Counted from the stretch's first letter, positions 44,274 to 54,001 are shown. The stretch: DNA of 64,000 nucleotides from Desulfosporosinus meridiei DSM 13257 (GCF_000231385.2 NC_018515.1:3492501-3556500); one strand, 5' to 3'. Notes: generated by a model not told the origin, from the sequence alone. Numbers and translations: made by a program.

Positions 44274-44471
44274 TTGAAAACGAGTGTTATAAAGGGTAAA
44301 AGAAATCATAAAAGAGTAATCTCCAGTGTCAGAGCTTCAATGGCGATGGAAGGATTGCAACCAAGTTTACATGCTCAAGCACTTGGCAAACTGTACCTTG
44401 AAGATAAAATTACCGGCAGAGAAGCAATTGCGAGGATAAAGGAAAAACACTCTGCTAAATTTGGGCTATAA
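44274..44471 (+). CDS. VbhA-like antitoxin (orphan)
   Basis: 65 residues, TTG start with GAGGTGA upstream. 'VRASMAMEGLQPSLHAQALGKLYLEDKITGREAIARI' matches the VbhA antitoxin family that inhibits Fic AMP-transferases by an inhibitory helix (S/T-x-x-x-E/G-N type; here 'SSVRASMAMEGL'). The expected fic gene follows but is reduced to a stub. Confidence 0.75.
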   Translation: MKTSVIKGKRNHKRVISSVRASMAMEGLQPSLHAQALGKLYLEDKITGREAIARIKEKHSAKFGL

Positions 44472-44472
44472 A

Positions 44473-44586
44473 ATGGGTAACGGCTTTTCAACTTATGACC
44501 CTTTAGAAAATCGGCAGTCAATCTATTCAGGGAATTCCTATGGCAGTTGGCTTTTGAAAGAGGTTATATTATTAATTAGTCCTTAA
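44473..44586 (+). pseudogene. Fic toxin stub
   Basis: Starts 2 bp after the VbhA-like gene with 'MGNGFSTYDPLENRQSIY', similar to Fic N-termini, but homology ends there and the frame stops after 37 codons. The HPFx(D/E)GNGR motif is absent. Confidence 0.5.
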
Positions 44587-44692
44587 TTACAAGTGAGCCT
44601 TGTAGAGGCGATGATTACTGCGGTTAATAAAAGTATTGAACCATTAATAAGTGTATCTTTGAATACATAGAACACAAGTAACTGAAAAAAGC

Positions 44693-44728
44693 AATTAAGA
44701 CGCACCTAGGGCTAGGTGCGTCTTAATT
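44693..44728. terminator. Long perfect hairpin before palindromic element 4
   Basis: Arms aattaagacgcacctag / ctaggtgcgtcttaatt with a 2-nt loop. It could terminate transcription from either side. Confidence 0.6.
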
Positions 44729-44810
44729 CGGCGGAACTTGTCGTTCCGTGCAGGTTCCTGGACCCAACGCGGAACGACAAAAAGGCTACTCCAATATATT
44801 CCGCCGAGTA
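44729..44810 (+). repeat. Nested palindromic element, copy 4
   Basis: 82 bp; its right half (ggctactccaatatattccgccgagta) is shared with copy 2, so two subtypes exist. It lies downstream of kwaB. Confidence 0.85.
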
Positions 44811-44991
44811 CGGATGTTCTCTAGCTAGTAGTCCTGGGCTTGTTTTCCAATTGGATGGAGTCAACCTCTAGGCACATTGGCAAAAACTCCCTTTTCCTCC
44901 CATCATCGGAAAAAGAAGTCTTAATCTCTCCGACACTTTCAGTCGAATAGGGATTTTTCCGCTCAACATATTATCAGTCTCCTTGAAGCTG

Positions 44992-45819
44992 TTAATAAAG
45001 CCGGATGATCGAGTTAGCGCATCTTTTTTCGTTGCCTACCGGCGTCGTATAGTAACGCTGTTCTATTCCATAAAGCAGTTTTTTCAGTTCGTCATCCGAT
45101 TTTATTTTAAAGGCATTATTCTGGTATTCCAAGTCTGGACAATAATCTCGGATATAGTCCATTACTGTGCCTTTTTGTTCTACCTCAAAGTTATTCAATG
45201 TATCTAGTGCCATTGCAATTCGATGCCTGTTCGCCTTTCCGACTTTGGCTACAGAAAATTCTTCGTCTAGCTGAACAAACTCACTTAGTAAAAAATCGGC
45301 TGTCTCAACTTCCGTTGCTTCTCTATACAGCACGTCCATTCCTTTGAAAATACAGGAAATTTTGGGCAACCGTTTAAAATATAAAATATCCTGGTCTCTT
45401 ATGTAAATCGCATCTGCAATAGAATTGATTACTATTGTTTTGCAGTTTTCTTCATATCGAAATGCGTCTCCTAAATACAGCCGCTTTTTACTGAGTAGTT
45501 GGGCTTTGGTTACATTCTGAAAATAGTATTCATTTTCGTTTTGATATGAGCATAAAAAATCAAGCTTGTCCACATCTATGGTATTAAGCACATCATATTC
45601 AGCTGAATTAAAAGGGGTCTTTAAAAAATCCAAACAGAATGCTTTTGTCGAAAATTGAGCAATTCCAAACCATGAATCTTCATCAAGGTTATGATCAGGG
45701 CTATACTGAACATAGGATACAAAGTCATCAGGTAACTCGTATAAAGACACATCAGAAAGCAACTTTTTGTATTTTGGGACATTGCCTCTTAGCCTTAATT
45801 TTGCTATCAGATGATTCAT
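44992..45819 (-). CDS. kwaB: Kiwa defence protein KwaB (DUF4868)
   Basis: 275 residues from the ATG at 45819, whose SD (GGGGTGG) is inside the end of kwaA. The C-terminal half carries DUF4868 features: 'TIVINSIADAIYIRDQDILYFKR', 'CIFKGMDVLYREATEVETADFL', 'VGKANRHRIAMALDTL' and a final 'YGIEQRYYTTPVGNEKR'. In characterised Kiwa, KwaB binds DNA and works with membrane-bound KwaA against phage. Slightly shorter than the ~315 residues I recall. Assignment is strengthened by the adjacent KwaA. Confidence 0.75.
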   Translation of the reverse strand: MNHLIAKLRLRGNVPKYKKLLSDVSLYELPDDFVSYVQYSPDHNLDEDSWFGIAQFSTKAFCLDFLKTPFNSAEYDVLNTIDVDKLDFLCSYQNENEYYFQNVTKAQLLSKKRLYLGDAFRYEENCKTIVINSIADAIYIRDQDILYFKRLPKISCIFKGMDVLYREATEVETADFLLSEFVQLDEEFSVAKVGKANRHRIAMALDTLNNFEVEQKGTVMDYIRDYCPDLEYQNNAFKIKSDDELKKLLYGIEQRYYTTPVGNEKRCANSIIRLY

Positions 45820-45820
45820 T

Positions 45821-46351
45821 CTATTTGCCACCCCTATCAATATATGTGAAATTATTAATTCGCTTTAATTTCGAAAAACTGAGTCCCTGAGTGCTGCGAA
45901 TACGTTTTTTGCTTATAAGAAATATTTTAACATTGTTTTCTGTCGTAATGTAGTAAAATTGATACCCCCATAATAGAAATAAGGGGTTGAAATATAGCGT
46001 TTGGGAAAAATAGGTAAATACGAACAGAATAGCGAAAGTAAATATCAACGTTTCGCAGTACGGAACACTAAGGGCAACAAAAAAATACCCCAAATAGCTG
46101 GGCAGAAAAGCATTGTTTGCTTGTTCTAAGTCTCTAATATCGCCTTCAATATTGTCATTGCTCAAAAAACGAGTGAATATTAAGCTAATTCCCGTTAACA
46201 GGACTGGCATACAAATGAAAATAATATAAGATATCCATCTAGGATAGCCGGATAATAAACCAATTTTCACCTGAGCTTTAATTAGAAAGACTACAATAAT
46301 TAATGATGTAGAATTCATAGTTAAAAATAGCTGATATAGAACATTTAACAC
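45821..46351 (-). CDS. kwaA: Kiwa defence membrane protein KwaA
   Basis: About 176 residues from the GTG at 46351 (GGGAGGT upstream). Four hydrophobic helices: near 10-28, 45-65, 95-125 and 125-150. 'NNAFLPSYLGYFFVALSVP' and 'YFNPLFLLWGYQFYYITTE' followed by 'FLISKKRIRS' match KwaA. KwaA is the membrane sensor of Kiwa. The kwaB start is 1 bp after its stop. Confidence 0.75.
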   Translation of the reverse strand: MLNVLYQLFLTMNSTSLIIVVFLIKAQVKIGLLSGYPRWISYIIFICMPVLLTGISLIFTRFLSNDNIEGDIRDLEQANNAFLPSYLGYFFVALSVPYCETLIFTFAILFVFTYFSQTLYFNPLFLLWGYQFYYITTENNVKIFLISKKRIRSTQGLSFSKLKRINNFTYIDRGGK

Positions 46352-46607
46352 ACAAGATGTACCTCCCTTCAATGCTAGATATTTTTAAACATTCAATTTG
46401 CTGCACCAATAGCTATAGAGCACCTTTTTGCTTCTTTTTCACTGGATTGTACAACGAAAAATATGTTATAGCCGCTGGGCTTTAAAGCATACCCTGAACC
46501 CATAATATTTTGTAGTAAAGCAGTATAATTTCATCATAAAGCCTCTGAGTTTCAGTTAACCATGCTATGGTTCATCTAAGTGATCCAGTTATTCTTTAGG
46601 GCATACA

Positions 46608-48464
46608 CTAATTCCCTAAACTTTTTATACAATCATTTAAATCTTTTTCAAACTCATATATACTCTGATAGCGTCGTCCTCTCTTATCCATAGCTTTCAT
46701 AACAACACTCTGACACATAACTGGAACGTAAAATCTCTTTTTAGGTAGTTTGCTACTTAATAAATAGTACAGTAAGGCTCCCAGGGAGTAAATATCAGAT
46801 AGATGAGTGGAGTCCGCTAAATTATTTAGCTGTTCGGGATCAGTAAAATCTTCTTGTCCATAGCTCTTTTTGGATAAGCTAGTCCTAAATGACACTGATT
46901 CAGGATCTTTTGCCAATCCAAAATCGGCTATTTTTACTTTCAAACCATGTTTAGTTTCATATAACAAAATGTTATTTGGCGCTAAATCTCGATGATATTT
47001 ATCTTTCTCATGTAAGTACTTAATACCTGATACAATCTGATCAAAAATTTTAATACGTTGATCTACTGAAGCATCATGATTATCTTTTATCCATTTTTCC
47101 AGAGAAAAGCTTGCTAATGGCATAGTAAACCAAAAAGGTGTACCTTCCAGCTGAATCTTCTCAACCTCTACAATGTTTTTGTGCCGTAACTCTTTAGTTA
47201 GCAATCTAACCTCTCTCTTAAACCGAAGTATATATTCATCCCCATCATTTCCATAAACCTGTTTAAAGTAACTTCTCGGAAAAAGCACTTTACAAGCTAC
47301 AATTGTATTTGATTCAGGATCAAATACTCTATAAACTCTGGCAAAAGAACCACTTCCGATTTCTTTTAAGACGATCAGCTCAAACTGCTGTTTTATCTGT
47401 CCTATCTTTAGGATCTCTTTTTTCAGAACATTAATGGAGTATTTTAAATCGTTTAAGATTGACAGCTGGACTTCTTTGGAGCTAACCTCAACAAGCCTTT
47501 CCGTACAATCATTATATACCTGCAAAAAAGTATATAAGGCGCTTTCCGTGGAATCTCCGACAACTTCACCAATTCGTTGGAGACAGCAATTCATTTCATT
47601 TATGTAAAACAATATTGAATCTTGCTGAATTTCGGACTCTATAAGTTTAACAACTAATTTTTGCAATTCCTCTACTGGTGAAATTAGTATTAAGGGTGCA
47701 TGCAAAGTATTATTTATATCTGGAAGAAACACCGAGTTAAGCTCATCCAAGGTTATGCCTGCTGAAAGAGCAATTTCATTCTTGTAATTATTTAATAATC
47801 CTGGCTGACTCCAGATTTGATTTGATAAATAACGTAAAGGTAATTTGCTTCCCTTTTCTTTTAAATTGACATAGTAAGCAACCGAAAGAACTATTGACTT
47901 ATATTTTTTAAATGACGTGCAATCCGCTATCACAGCACCTGATTGATCTTTTATTTCTGCATCTTCAATCCATTGTAATAAATAATCTTTCATCGGGCTT
48001 CCGCTATCACTTAGCAAGTTTATTACTGAATCTTTTATCCTCATGAGCTCTAAGTTGTAATCTGGACCTCTCTCGATTAGACATTCCATAGCCCTAGGAT
48101 CAAGTTGTATTATTTTAGGCAGCCAATCAACCGTTTTTCGAGGCTTTTGATTTTTGAAGGTGATTTGAATAACACCATCTAATAATAGAATTTCTAAAGA
48201 GTCATTTAAATCTAACCATGTAAATCGTTGAAGTACTTGATTAACAAAAGGCTTATACTGTTTTGGACCTTTTAAAAGTAATTTAAGGACAAATTCCATG
48301 ATCACTTTTTTACCATGCGGTTTATTTAAAGTAACCTCTACCCCACTATACTTCCGTCCGCTCGCTAACATTTCAGTTGGGAAACGATACTCATTCTTAT
48401 ATAGTTTACTTACTTCTATGCCGATATGATGTTCATCAATCTTTAAAATGTACTCCGGAACCAT
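46608..48464 (-). CDS. Fusion protein: unknown N-terminal domain plus Ser/Thr protein kinase
   Basis: 618 residues. The kinase is C-terminal (~363-618): Gly-rich loop 'KEIGSGSFARVYRV', catalytic Lys392 in 'VACKVLF', 'HRDLAPNNILL' and 'IADFGLAKDPE', then 'LSDIYSLGALLYYLL'. It looks active. The first ~360 residues are unrecognised; part of it ('LPLRYLSNQIWSQPGLLNNYK' to 'APLILISP', ~208-262) faintly recalls the region before the TOPRIM domain in JetD. It lies 34 bp downstream of the SMC-like gene in the slot where Wadjet has jetD, so it probably belongs to that operon. Kinase firm, system role inferred. Confidence 0.8.
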   Translation of the reverse strand: MVPEYILKIDEHHIGIEVSKLYKNEYRFPTEMLASGRKYSGVEVTLNKPHGKKVIMEFVLKLLLKGPKQYKPFVNQVLQRFTWLDLNDSLEILLLDGVIQITFKNQKPRKTVDWLPKIIQLDPRAMECLIERGPDYNLELMRIKDSVINLLSDSGSPMKDYLLQWIEDAEIKDQSGAVIADCTSFKKYKSIVLSVAYYVNLKEKGSKLPLRYLSNQIWSQPGLLNNYKNEIALSAGITLDELNSVFLPDINNTLHAPLILISPVEELQKLVVKLIESEIQQDSILFYINEMNCCLQRIGEVVGDSTESALYTFLQVYNDCTERLVEVSSKEVQLSILNDLKYSINVLKKEILKIGQIKQQFELIVLKEIGSGSFARVYRVFDPESNTIVACKVLFPRSYFKQVYGNDGDEYILRFKREVRLLTKELRHKNIVEVEKIQLEGTPFWFTMPLASFSLEKWIKDNHDASVDQRIKIFDQIVSGIKYLHEKDKYHRDLAPNNILLYETKHGLKVKIADFGLAKDPESVSFRTSLSKKSYGQEDFTDPEQLNNLADSTHLSDIYSLGALLYYLLSSKLPKKRFYVPVMCQSVVMKAMDKRGRRYQSIYEFEKDLNDCIKSLGN

Positions 48465-48498
48465 CTTTGATCATCACCCCTATTGATACCTTCTTCGC

Positions 48499-51378
48499 TT
48501 ATTGCAGGTTTCTTCTAGCACGCTTTTTTAATATAAGTTGGTTGGCAAATTCTTTTCCAGGCTCACAGGCGCTACAAGTAAAGGCATGATCGATCCAATC
48601 AATGCTTTTTAAAGACTCGCCTTGTTGATGGGTGATAAAATACTGGATATCCGTAACTTGCAGAAGTTGCCCAATTTCATTGCCCCGATCGTCGTCCACC
48701 CGGGCCTTTGGCTCATCTAAAAACATGATGGGTGTTGTTTTTCCGTTATTGTTTTCACTTAAAGCTGCGAGCAAAATCATTAAACTGGTACTGGCCTTTT
48801 GCCCTGAACTAAGGTGTGGACCGTCAACTGCAACTGGTTCTTTTCCATCATAGCCAATAAAGAGATGAATTTCCCAGGTTTCCGGTTCTGGAGTGACTTC
48901 GACCAACTTTCCTTTGGCCGAAGCCTTGAGTAGGTCTGCAAAGCTTTCAAATTCTGTAATATAATCTTTCATGATTTCTTTAATATGACCGCGGAATTGA
49001 AATAGCAAATCATCACAGGTCCTTTCAAGATCCGAACGGTCTTCTTTTAATGTGCGTAGGTTCTTGGCTAGAAATTCTACTTGTCCTTCCTGCGCTTCGA
49101 CCAAGCGGACGACTTCCTCATTGACAGAGGAATCATAAAGCTTTTCTTTGTCCAGGAGTAAAACATTCAACTCATTGCCCATTTGCTTGGAAGTAAGCAA
49201 ATTCCCTTGTGGGTCCATAAAGGCGCTACCTTGTACATCATAAGCGATAAAGGCGATGTCATCGTCACTGAGTCCCAGCGCTTTCACTTCCGCCAAGGTT
49301 CGCTCTACAGAGAAAACGTGGGAATCAAGTTTATTCTGCAACTCCTTATACCGTCTGGAAAGATCTGCTGCCTTTTGTACGGCCTGATTTTTATTTTCAG
49401 TAAATTTTATTTTTTCTTCGCTGGCAACCAGCTCTTTTCTCCGGATTTCTTCTTTTTCCTTTTTTGCCTCAGTCCTTTTCACCGCAGTTTCTTCTATCAA
49501 AATTGAAAGTTTTTCTACTCCATCCTGCAACAGACTATACGTTTGTTGCATCTCCGGCAGCTTAGCCAATAACTCTTGGTTTTTGATAGCCTCCTTTACT
49601 TCGTCTAATTCGGCTTGGGCATTACGGACACTGTCCTGCAGTTCTCGAACAATGCTTTCTTTTTTCGGCAGCAATTCTTTTGCTCGCTTTTTCTCTTCTT
49701 CAATAGCTAATTTACCGCAGCATAGAGTATGGTATTTCATATGAATCGCGCCATCATTATCTTGAAGCAGGCCTTCCAGCGTAATACTTTCAATCCCGCG
49801 CGCTTGAAGGGCGTGGCCTTCTTCGACCGTTTCCACAAGATAGACGTGGTTCAATCGGTCCAGATACCCCTCCACCTTTCCCTGGTAGGTGATATTGATA
49901 GCCGAGCGAATGCTGGAATAGGGGATATCTTTTCTTTGAGGAAGTTCTTTTCCACTCTTGGGCAACGATACACGAGCCCCATATCTAGCCTTTTCCTGTA
50001 TTTTTTTGGCAGGAAGGTAGTTGTCCGGTTCCACAATGATCCGGTATCGGTTGTTGCCGATATAGGCCTCGATAGCCTCTTGCCATTTTCTCATATCCGG
50101 TTTCACACTGATGGCATCGGCGAGCATAATAAAAGGAATTTGATTCACCTCAAGAATTGGTCTGAACTTTTTCGCTTCTTCTTTATAAGGCAGGAGGTTC
50201 CTTTCCAAATCGGAGAGCTTTTGTTTGATTTGGGTAAGTTCCGCTTGCCCCTGAGAATAATCCAGCCTCTTTTTCTCCAGACCCTCTGTGAGAATATCTT
50301 TTAGTTTGTCCAAATCATCCATGTTTTGCGATTCAATTTGTTTAAGCCTATTAATTTGCTGACCAAGCTTCTCAACTTCAGGTTCCTGCCGTGTTTTATC
50401 GTTTGTATATCGGATAATATCATTATTCGCTTGCTCTTCCAGCGCATCCAGACGGTTATATTCGTCTTCCAATCGGTCAATCTCTGCTTGTTTGGCGGTA
50501 ATTTTTACAGTTAGCTTATTAACTTTATCCGACTCAGCTTTTCCCATTTCTTCAACTTCGATTAATCCTTCTTCTATTGACCTCAGCGTCTCCTGAGATT
50601 CAAAATATTCAAGCTTTTTAAGTCTTAGTCTCGTTCCATTAACTTCCTTTTCCGCAGCTTGATAAAGACGGAATTTTTGTGCTTTTTGTTTAGTTTCTTC
50701 AAAACGAGATTGAGCTTGCTTCATTTCTTCTTCTGCTCGCTCAATGGATACTTCCTGTTCACTTAGCCTCTGTTTACTGTTATCGTAACGTTTCTTATAA
50801 TCCTTTGTGCCTTTCAGATCAAAGATTAAATGAAAAATTGCGTGTGGAGATGCGTTCACCACTTCTCGTATTGTATCAGGGCTCATTGCCATCAGATTAC
50901 GAAATTCTTTTGTAATCCCCAGGCATTGCTCCAAATCTTCGAGATATTTTCCCACAGTCAACGCCACTTCACTGTAGGCTTTGGTATTAAAATGAAGATC
51001 CTTCAGATCATGAAATTCTCCATCGAATAAATAATAATCTCTGGCCCATGAACCTTGCTCATTTTTATAGATCCTACAACAAGCGGTAACCTCGTCTTTA
51101 AATTTTCGGGCCGCTTCAAAAGGACGCACCCCATTCACCGGCAAGTTATGAAAAGCTACTCTTACTACAGCCCAGTTACTTTTTTTATGAACATAAAACG
51201 AAAATGTCCTTTTGCTTTCAAAATGGCTGGCACCCAGCATCAGGCGAAGTCCATCCCAAATTGTTGTTTTCCCGTGACCGGATGGGCCAATAAAGGCATT
51301 GACCTTTTCATGAACTTTATACGGACCATTCGTGCTAGGCAGGTATCCCCAGAATACAGTTGAGAAGTCTTTAATCAT
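48499..51378 (-). CDS. SMC-like ATPase (JetC/MukB-type)
   Basis: 959 residues. Walker A 'GPSGHGKTT' (31-39), long coiled coils (~210-390 and ~580-720) around a hinge-like region, ABC signature 'LSSGQ' (856) and Walker B 'PIMFLDEPKARVDDD' (~883). The C-terminus has 'CSACEPG', possibly metal binding. Shorter than typical JetC. It overlaps the KITE-like gene by 4 bp (ATGA), which in turn overlaps the kleisin-like gene: a three-gene SMC complex. Wadjet complexes extrude loops on plasmids and then cut; here no JetD TOPRIM nuclease is encoded nearby. Confidence 0.85.
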   Translation of the reverse strand: MIKDFSTVFWGYLPSTNGPYKVHEKVNAFIGPSGHGKTTIWDGLRLMLGASHFESKRTFSFYVHKKSNWAVVRVAFHNLPVNGVRPFEAARKFKDEVTACCRIYKNEQGSWARDYYLFDGEFHDLKDLHFNTKAYSEVALTVGKYLEDLEQCLGITKEFRNLMAMSPDTIREVVNASPHAIFHLIFDLKGTKDYKKRYDNSKQRLSEQEVSIERAEEEMKQAQSRFEETKQKAQKFRLYQAAEKEVNGTRLRLKKLEYFESQETLRSIEEGLIEVEEMGKAESDKVNKLTVKITAKQAEIDRLEDEYNRLDALEEQANNDIIRYTNDKTRQEPEVEKLGQQINRLKQIESQNMDDLDKLKDILTEGLEKKRLDYSQGQAELTQIKQKLSDLERNLLPYKEEAKKFRPILEVNQIPFIMLADAISVKPDMRKWQEAIEAYIGNNRYRIIVEPDNYLPAKKIQEKARYGARVSLPKSGKELPQRKDIPYSSIRSAINITYQGKVEGYLDRLNHVYLVETVEEGHALQARGIESITLEGLLQDNDGAIHMKYHTLCCGKLAIEEEKKRAKELLPKKESIVRELQDSVRNAQAELDEVKEAIKNQELLAKLPEMQQTYSLLQDGVEKLSILIEETAVKRTEAKKEKEEIRRKELVASEEKIKFTENKNQAVQKAADLSRRYKELQNKLDSHVFSVERTLAEVKALGLSDDDIAFIAYDVQGSAFMDPQGNLLTSKQMGNELNVLLLDKEKLYDSSVNEEVVRLVEAQEGQVEFLAKNLRTLKEDRSDLERTCDDLLFQFRGHIKEIMKDYITEFESFADLLKASAKGKLVEVTPEPETWEIHLFIGYDGKEPVAVDGPHLSSGQKASTSLMILLAALSENNNGKTTPIMFLDEPKARVDDDRGNEIGQLLQVTDIQYFITHQQGESLKSIDWIDHAFTCSACEPGKEFANQLILKKRARRNLQ

Positions 51379-52010
51379 TCCAGCTCATCCTCACCGTCAG
51401 CTATTTCTTCTTCAATTTTTTCAATAGAGTTCAGGCTTGCAGTCAGACCTTGGATGACATAATCGCATATATCCATCAGCATATCACTATTCAACATATA
51501 CATGGCCGGCCCGACAGTTATTTTTGATTTACCTTTTTCTAAGAGAATATAGTGGTGTTTTTTTAGAGGCGTCAACAAGGTTTCAATCGTTTTGCGCGAG
51601 CTCTGTTTACCTTGCTGAAATTTCGCTCCATAGTTGTAAACAAGCTCATCCACGGTCAGACTCAGTTCATTTTCTGGGTCGACATGACGAAGCTCCTTCG
51701 GAAGGACGAGCTTCGTATATATGATGGTTAAGAGGGCCATATGCCTCCTGTCTATCCCTTTAACTCGTTTCAGAAAATAATCGAATGAAGCAGAATCATA
51801 CTCTTTTTTCAAACGTATAACATACCATTCGGTTCCAGGAGGATTGAGCAACTCGTAGCCCATTAGGGAAAGATAGGTCTGGACATCACGAAACAGCTTA
51901 AGATCCCTTTCAATTGGTCCAATTTCCTTTTTAGAGATCCAGCCATAATGAAACATAGAACATATTTTTTGCGCTTCAGGATTAATGGTGGATTCATTAA
52001 TTTGATCCAT
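51375..52010 (-). CDS. KITE-type winged-helix subunit (JetB/MukE-like)
   Basis: 211 residues. Mostly alpha with winged-helix features: 'DLKLFRDVQTYLSLMGYELLNP', 'RRHMALLTIIYTKLVLPKEL', 'SSRKTIETLLTPLKKHHYILLEKGKSKITVGPAM'. Acidic C-terminal tail. Positioned between kleisin-like and SMC-like genes with overlaps on both sides (14 and 4 bp), as jetB/mksE genes are. Confidence 0.75.
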   Translation of the reverse strand: MDQINESTINPEAQKICSMFHYGWISKKEIGPIERDLKLFRDVQTYLSLMGYELLNPPGTEWYVIRLKKEYDSASFDYFLKRVKGIDRRHMALLTIIYTKLVLPKELRHVDPENELSLTVDELVYNYGAKFQQGKQSSRKTIETLLTPLKKHHYILLEKGKSKITVGPAMYMLNSDMLMDICDYVIQGLTASLNSIEKIEEEIADGEDELE

Positions 52011-53313
52011 TCTTACTTCTCCTCAAATTGCACTCTGTTACAATTTCAACGGGACCTTCGGCTAACTTCTTATAGGAGTCGTTTACTTCGAGTTCGAATA
52101 TTTCTTTTCCCGTAGTTTCCGGTTCTTTGTTGCTTCTTAATTCTCCGGTCAATTTGATCAGTTGCCCAGTCTTATACATAGCCAAGCCGAAACCATCGAT
52201 ATCTTTAAAGAGAAGTTCATCCATGGGGGCTTGATCTTTCAATTTCATTTTTAACACAATTTCCTGATAAAAGAGTTCCATAGGATTTTGCATCCGATCA
52301 ATGATCATTTCTTCTTCAATGATATCCACAGGTTCTGGAGGAGGCGTAGCGATGATCTCTTCTTTTTCGTGTTCGAAAAACGCCCGCGTCCTGCTTTCAA
52401 TAATTTCCTCTCTGAGTTGGAATACTTGCTTGGGTGCTGAAAAGTTTTTTTCAGCAAAGTTTGCCAGAATTTCCTTAGGCGCGTCATGTAGGGCGGCTTC
52501 TATCATTTCAGGGGAAATAAATTCACCTAATCCTTTTTGACTTTCTCTCTGAAATTGAATAGCCATTGATAGGATTTGGGTTGTTAAATCCAAAATACTG
52601 CTTGTTACGTCAAAAAATTCATCGTATCTTACTCTGGTAAAAATCTTTCGATTGCTGTTAAGCGTTTTTTGCGTATCTTTAATCACTTTAATAATTCCTT
52701 GGGTCTGCTTGCCGATCTCTAAAATTTCCCGCCGTGATTTCTTTTGAATCACACGCTCCAGATAGTCTTTCCATACTGACAACTCTCGAAATCCCATTTT
52801 TTTAAGAGACTCAGTATGCTCTTCATCCATATTAAATTCATCAGCGAACTCCGCTAGCATAACGGTGGTTTTAATCTGCTCTTCTATAGAAAGGTTTTCC
52901 TTGGCAAAGGATAAAAACATAGAGGACAAAAAGGATCTTACTTTCCCAGGGACTTCATAATCAAATCCGTCGAATACGATCCAACCTTTGTCCTGAAGTT
53001 CTCTGATTACTCTATCCCGGGACCTCTTGCTCATATAACTTAAGTATTCTTGGGCTTCCTCAATGGAAAACCGTCCTGCTTCACCGGCTAAAGTTTTGGC
53101 ACCTGCCAGAATAAGAATGATTAATTGAGTGTTTCTTATTTTGAAAATATCAAATAGCTTAAGGTGCTTTTCAATACTTTTGATCATAACGATATCTTTA
53201 TGCGCTAAATCGTAATCGCTTTTTCCCTCTACCCCCTTTCGATTGTTAGAATTAATAAAATTGATTCTCCCGGCAGAACCAGCACTGTGTTCGTTATTAA
53301 GAGTATCTTCCAA
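51997..53313 (-). CDS. Kleisin-like subunit (JetA/MukF-like)
   Basis: 438 residues, TTG start with AAGGAGGTG upstream. N-terminal winged helix ('FDIFKIRNTQLIILILAGAKTL', 'RSRDRVIRELQDKGWIVFDG'), a helical middle ('KKSRREILEIGKQTQGIIKVIKDTQ') like MukF/JetA, a linker rich in Pro/Glu, and a small C-terminal domain. First gene of the SMC operon. Family placement from layout and context; sequence similarity is weak. Confidence 0.72.
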   Translation of the reverse strand: MEDTLNNEHSAGSAGRINFINSNNRKGVEGKSDYDLAHKDIVMIKSIEKHLKLFDIFKIRNTQLIILILAGAKTLAGEAGRFSIEEAQEYLSYMSKRSRDRVIRELQDKGWIVFDGFDYEVPGKVRSFLSSMFLSFAKENLSIEEQIKTTVMLAEFADEFNMDEEHTESLKKMGFRELSVWKDYLERVIQKKSRREILEIGKQTQGIIKVIKDTQKTLNSNRKIFTRVRYDEFFDVTSSILDLTTQILSMAIQFQRESQKGLGEFISPEMIEAALHDAPKEILANFAEKNFSAPKQVFQLREEIIESRTRAFFEHEKEEIIATPPPEPVDIIEEEMIIDRMQNPMELFYQEIVLKMKLKDQAPMDELLFKDIDGFGLAMYKTGQLIKLTGELRSNKEPETTGKEIFELEVNDSYKKLAEGPVEIVTECNLRRSKNGSN

Positions 53314-53476
53314 AGAAACACCTCCTTGTAAGATTAGTAGAAGGTTAAGGTTAAAACCAACCCGAATAGTCTATGATAACTTATTCTTTAATGTTTAGAT
53401 GAATTGATTGCCACGCTGCATCTATAATTTCGTGCCAAAGATCTAAAAATAACACCCTTATTCTCATCTGACTCCT

Positions 53477-53800
53477 TACCCAATGAGTTCTTCCAGCTTA
53501 ATAGATAACACGTCTCCAATTACCTCCGCAATATAATTCCTTAGGATTTCAAGATCGCTAAATTGTCCAAGATATACGCCATTCCTTTGCGCCAGTGATA
53601 CTGCTTAAGCGCGCTGCGGGACTTATTGTCTTTGCTTCTTGCCAAGAAATCAAGCACAACCTAACTGTAAAAAGACCTGTATCTGGCCCTAGGGGCACCG
53701 TATTAATCCCCGACAAAAGGTCTTCACCAAGATTAGGATCTAAACTTAAAGCACTTAAATGGTCTACTCTTGAATTGCTTCGGAATTTGTATCTGTCCAA
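53477..53800 (-). pseudogene. Frameshifted 3' part of an unrecognised gene
   Basis: One frame reads 'LGEDLLSGINTVPLGPDTGLF' and 'SWQEAKTISPAARLS'; after a shift near 53605 another reads 'AVSLAQRNGVYLGQFSDLE' and 'AEVIGDVLSIKLEELIG' to a stop at 53477. Codon use and continuity suggest one former gene. Family unknown. The longer frame reaching 54097 runs across the palindromic element and is not a gene. Confidence 0.4.
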
Positions 53801-53915
53801 GCTGATAAATTCATGAATGCCACTCCAAGCATGTAGGAATCCAACTCCCCAAATAATAAGCAATTTTGTTAATACAGTTGCTCTCCTTTGCCAAAGAAGA
53901 ACTGGTATTACAAAT

Positions 53916-54001
53916 CGGCGGAACATGTCGTTCCGCGTAGGTTCCTGGACCCGATGCGGAACGACAAAAAATGACTGCCGGTAAGTATGTTCCGCCGAGT
54001 A
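53916..54001 (+). repeat. Nested palindromic element, copy 5
   Basis: 86 bp, the closest to perfect outer pairing (cggcggaacatg / tatgttccgccg). It sits inside the 1.5-kb relic zone between the SMC and McrBC-like operons. Confidence 0.85.
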
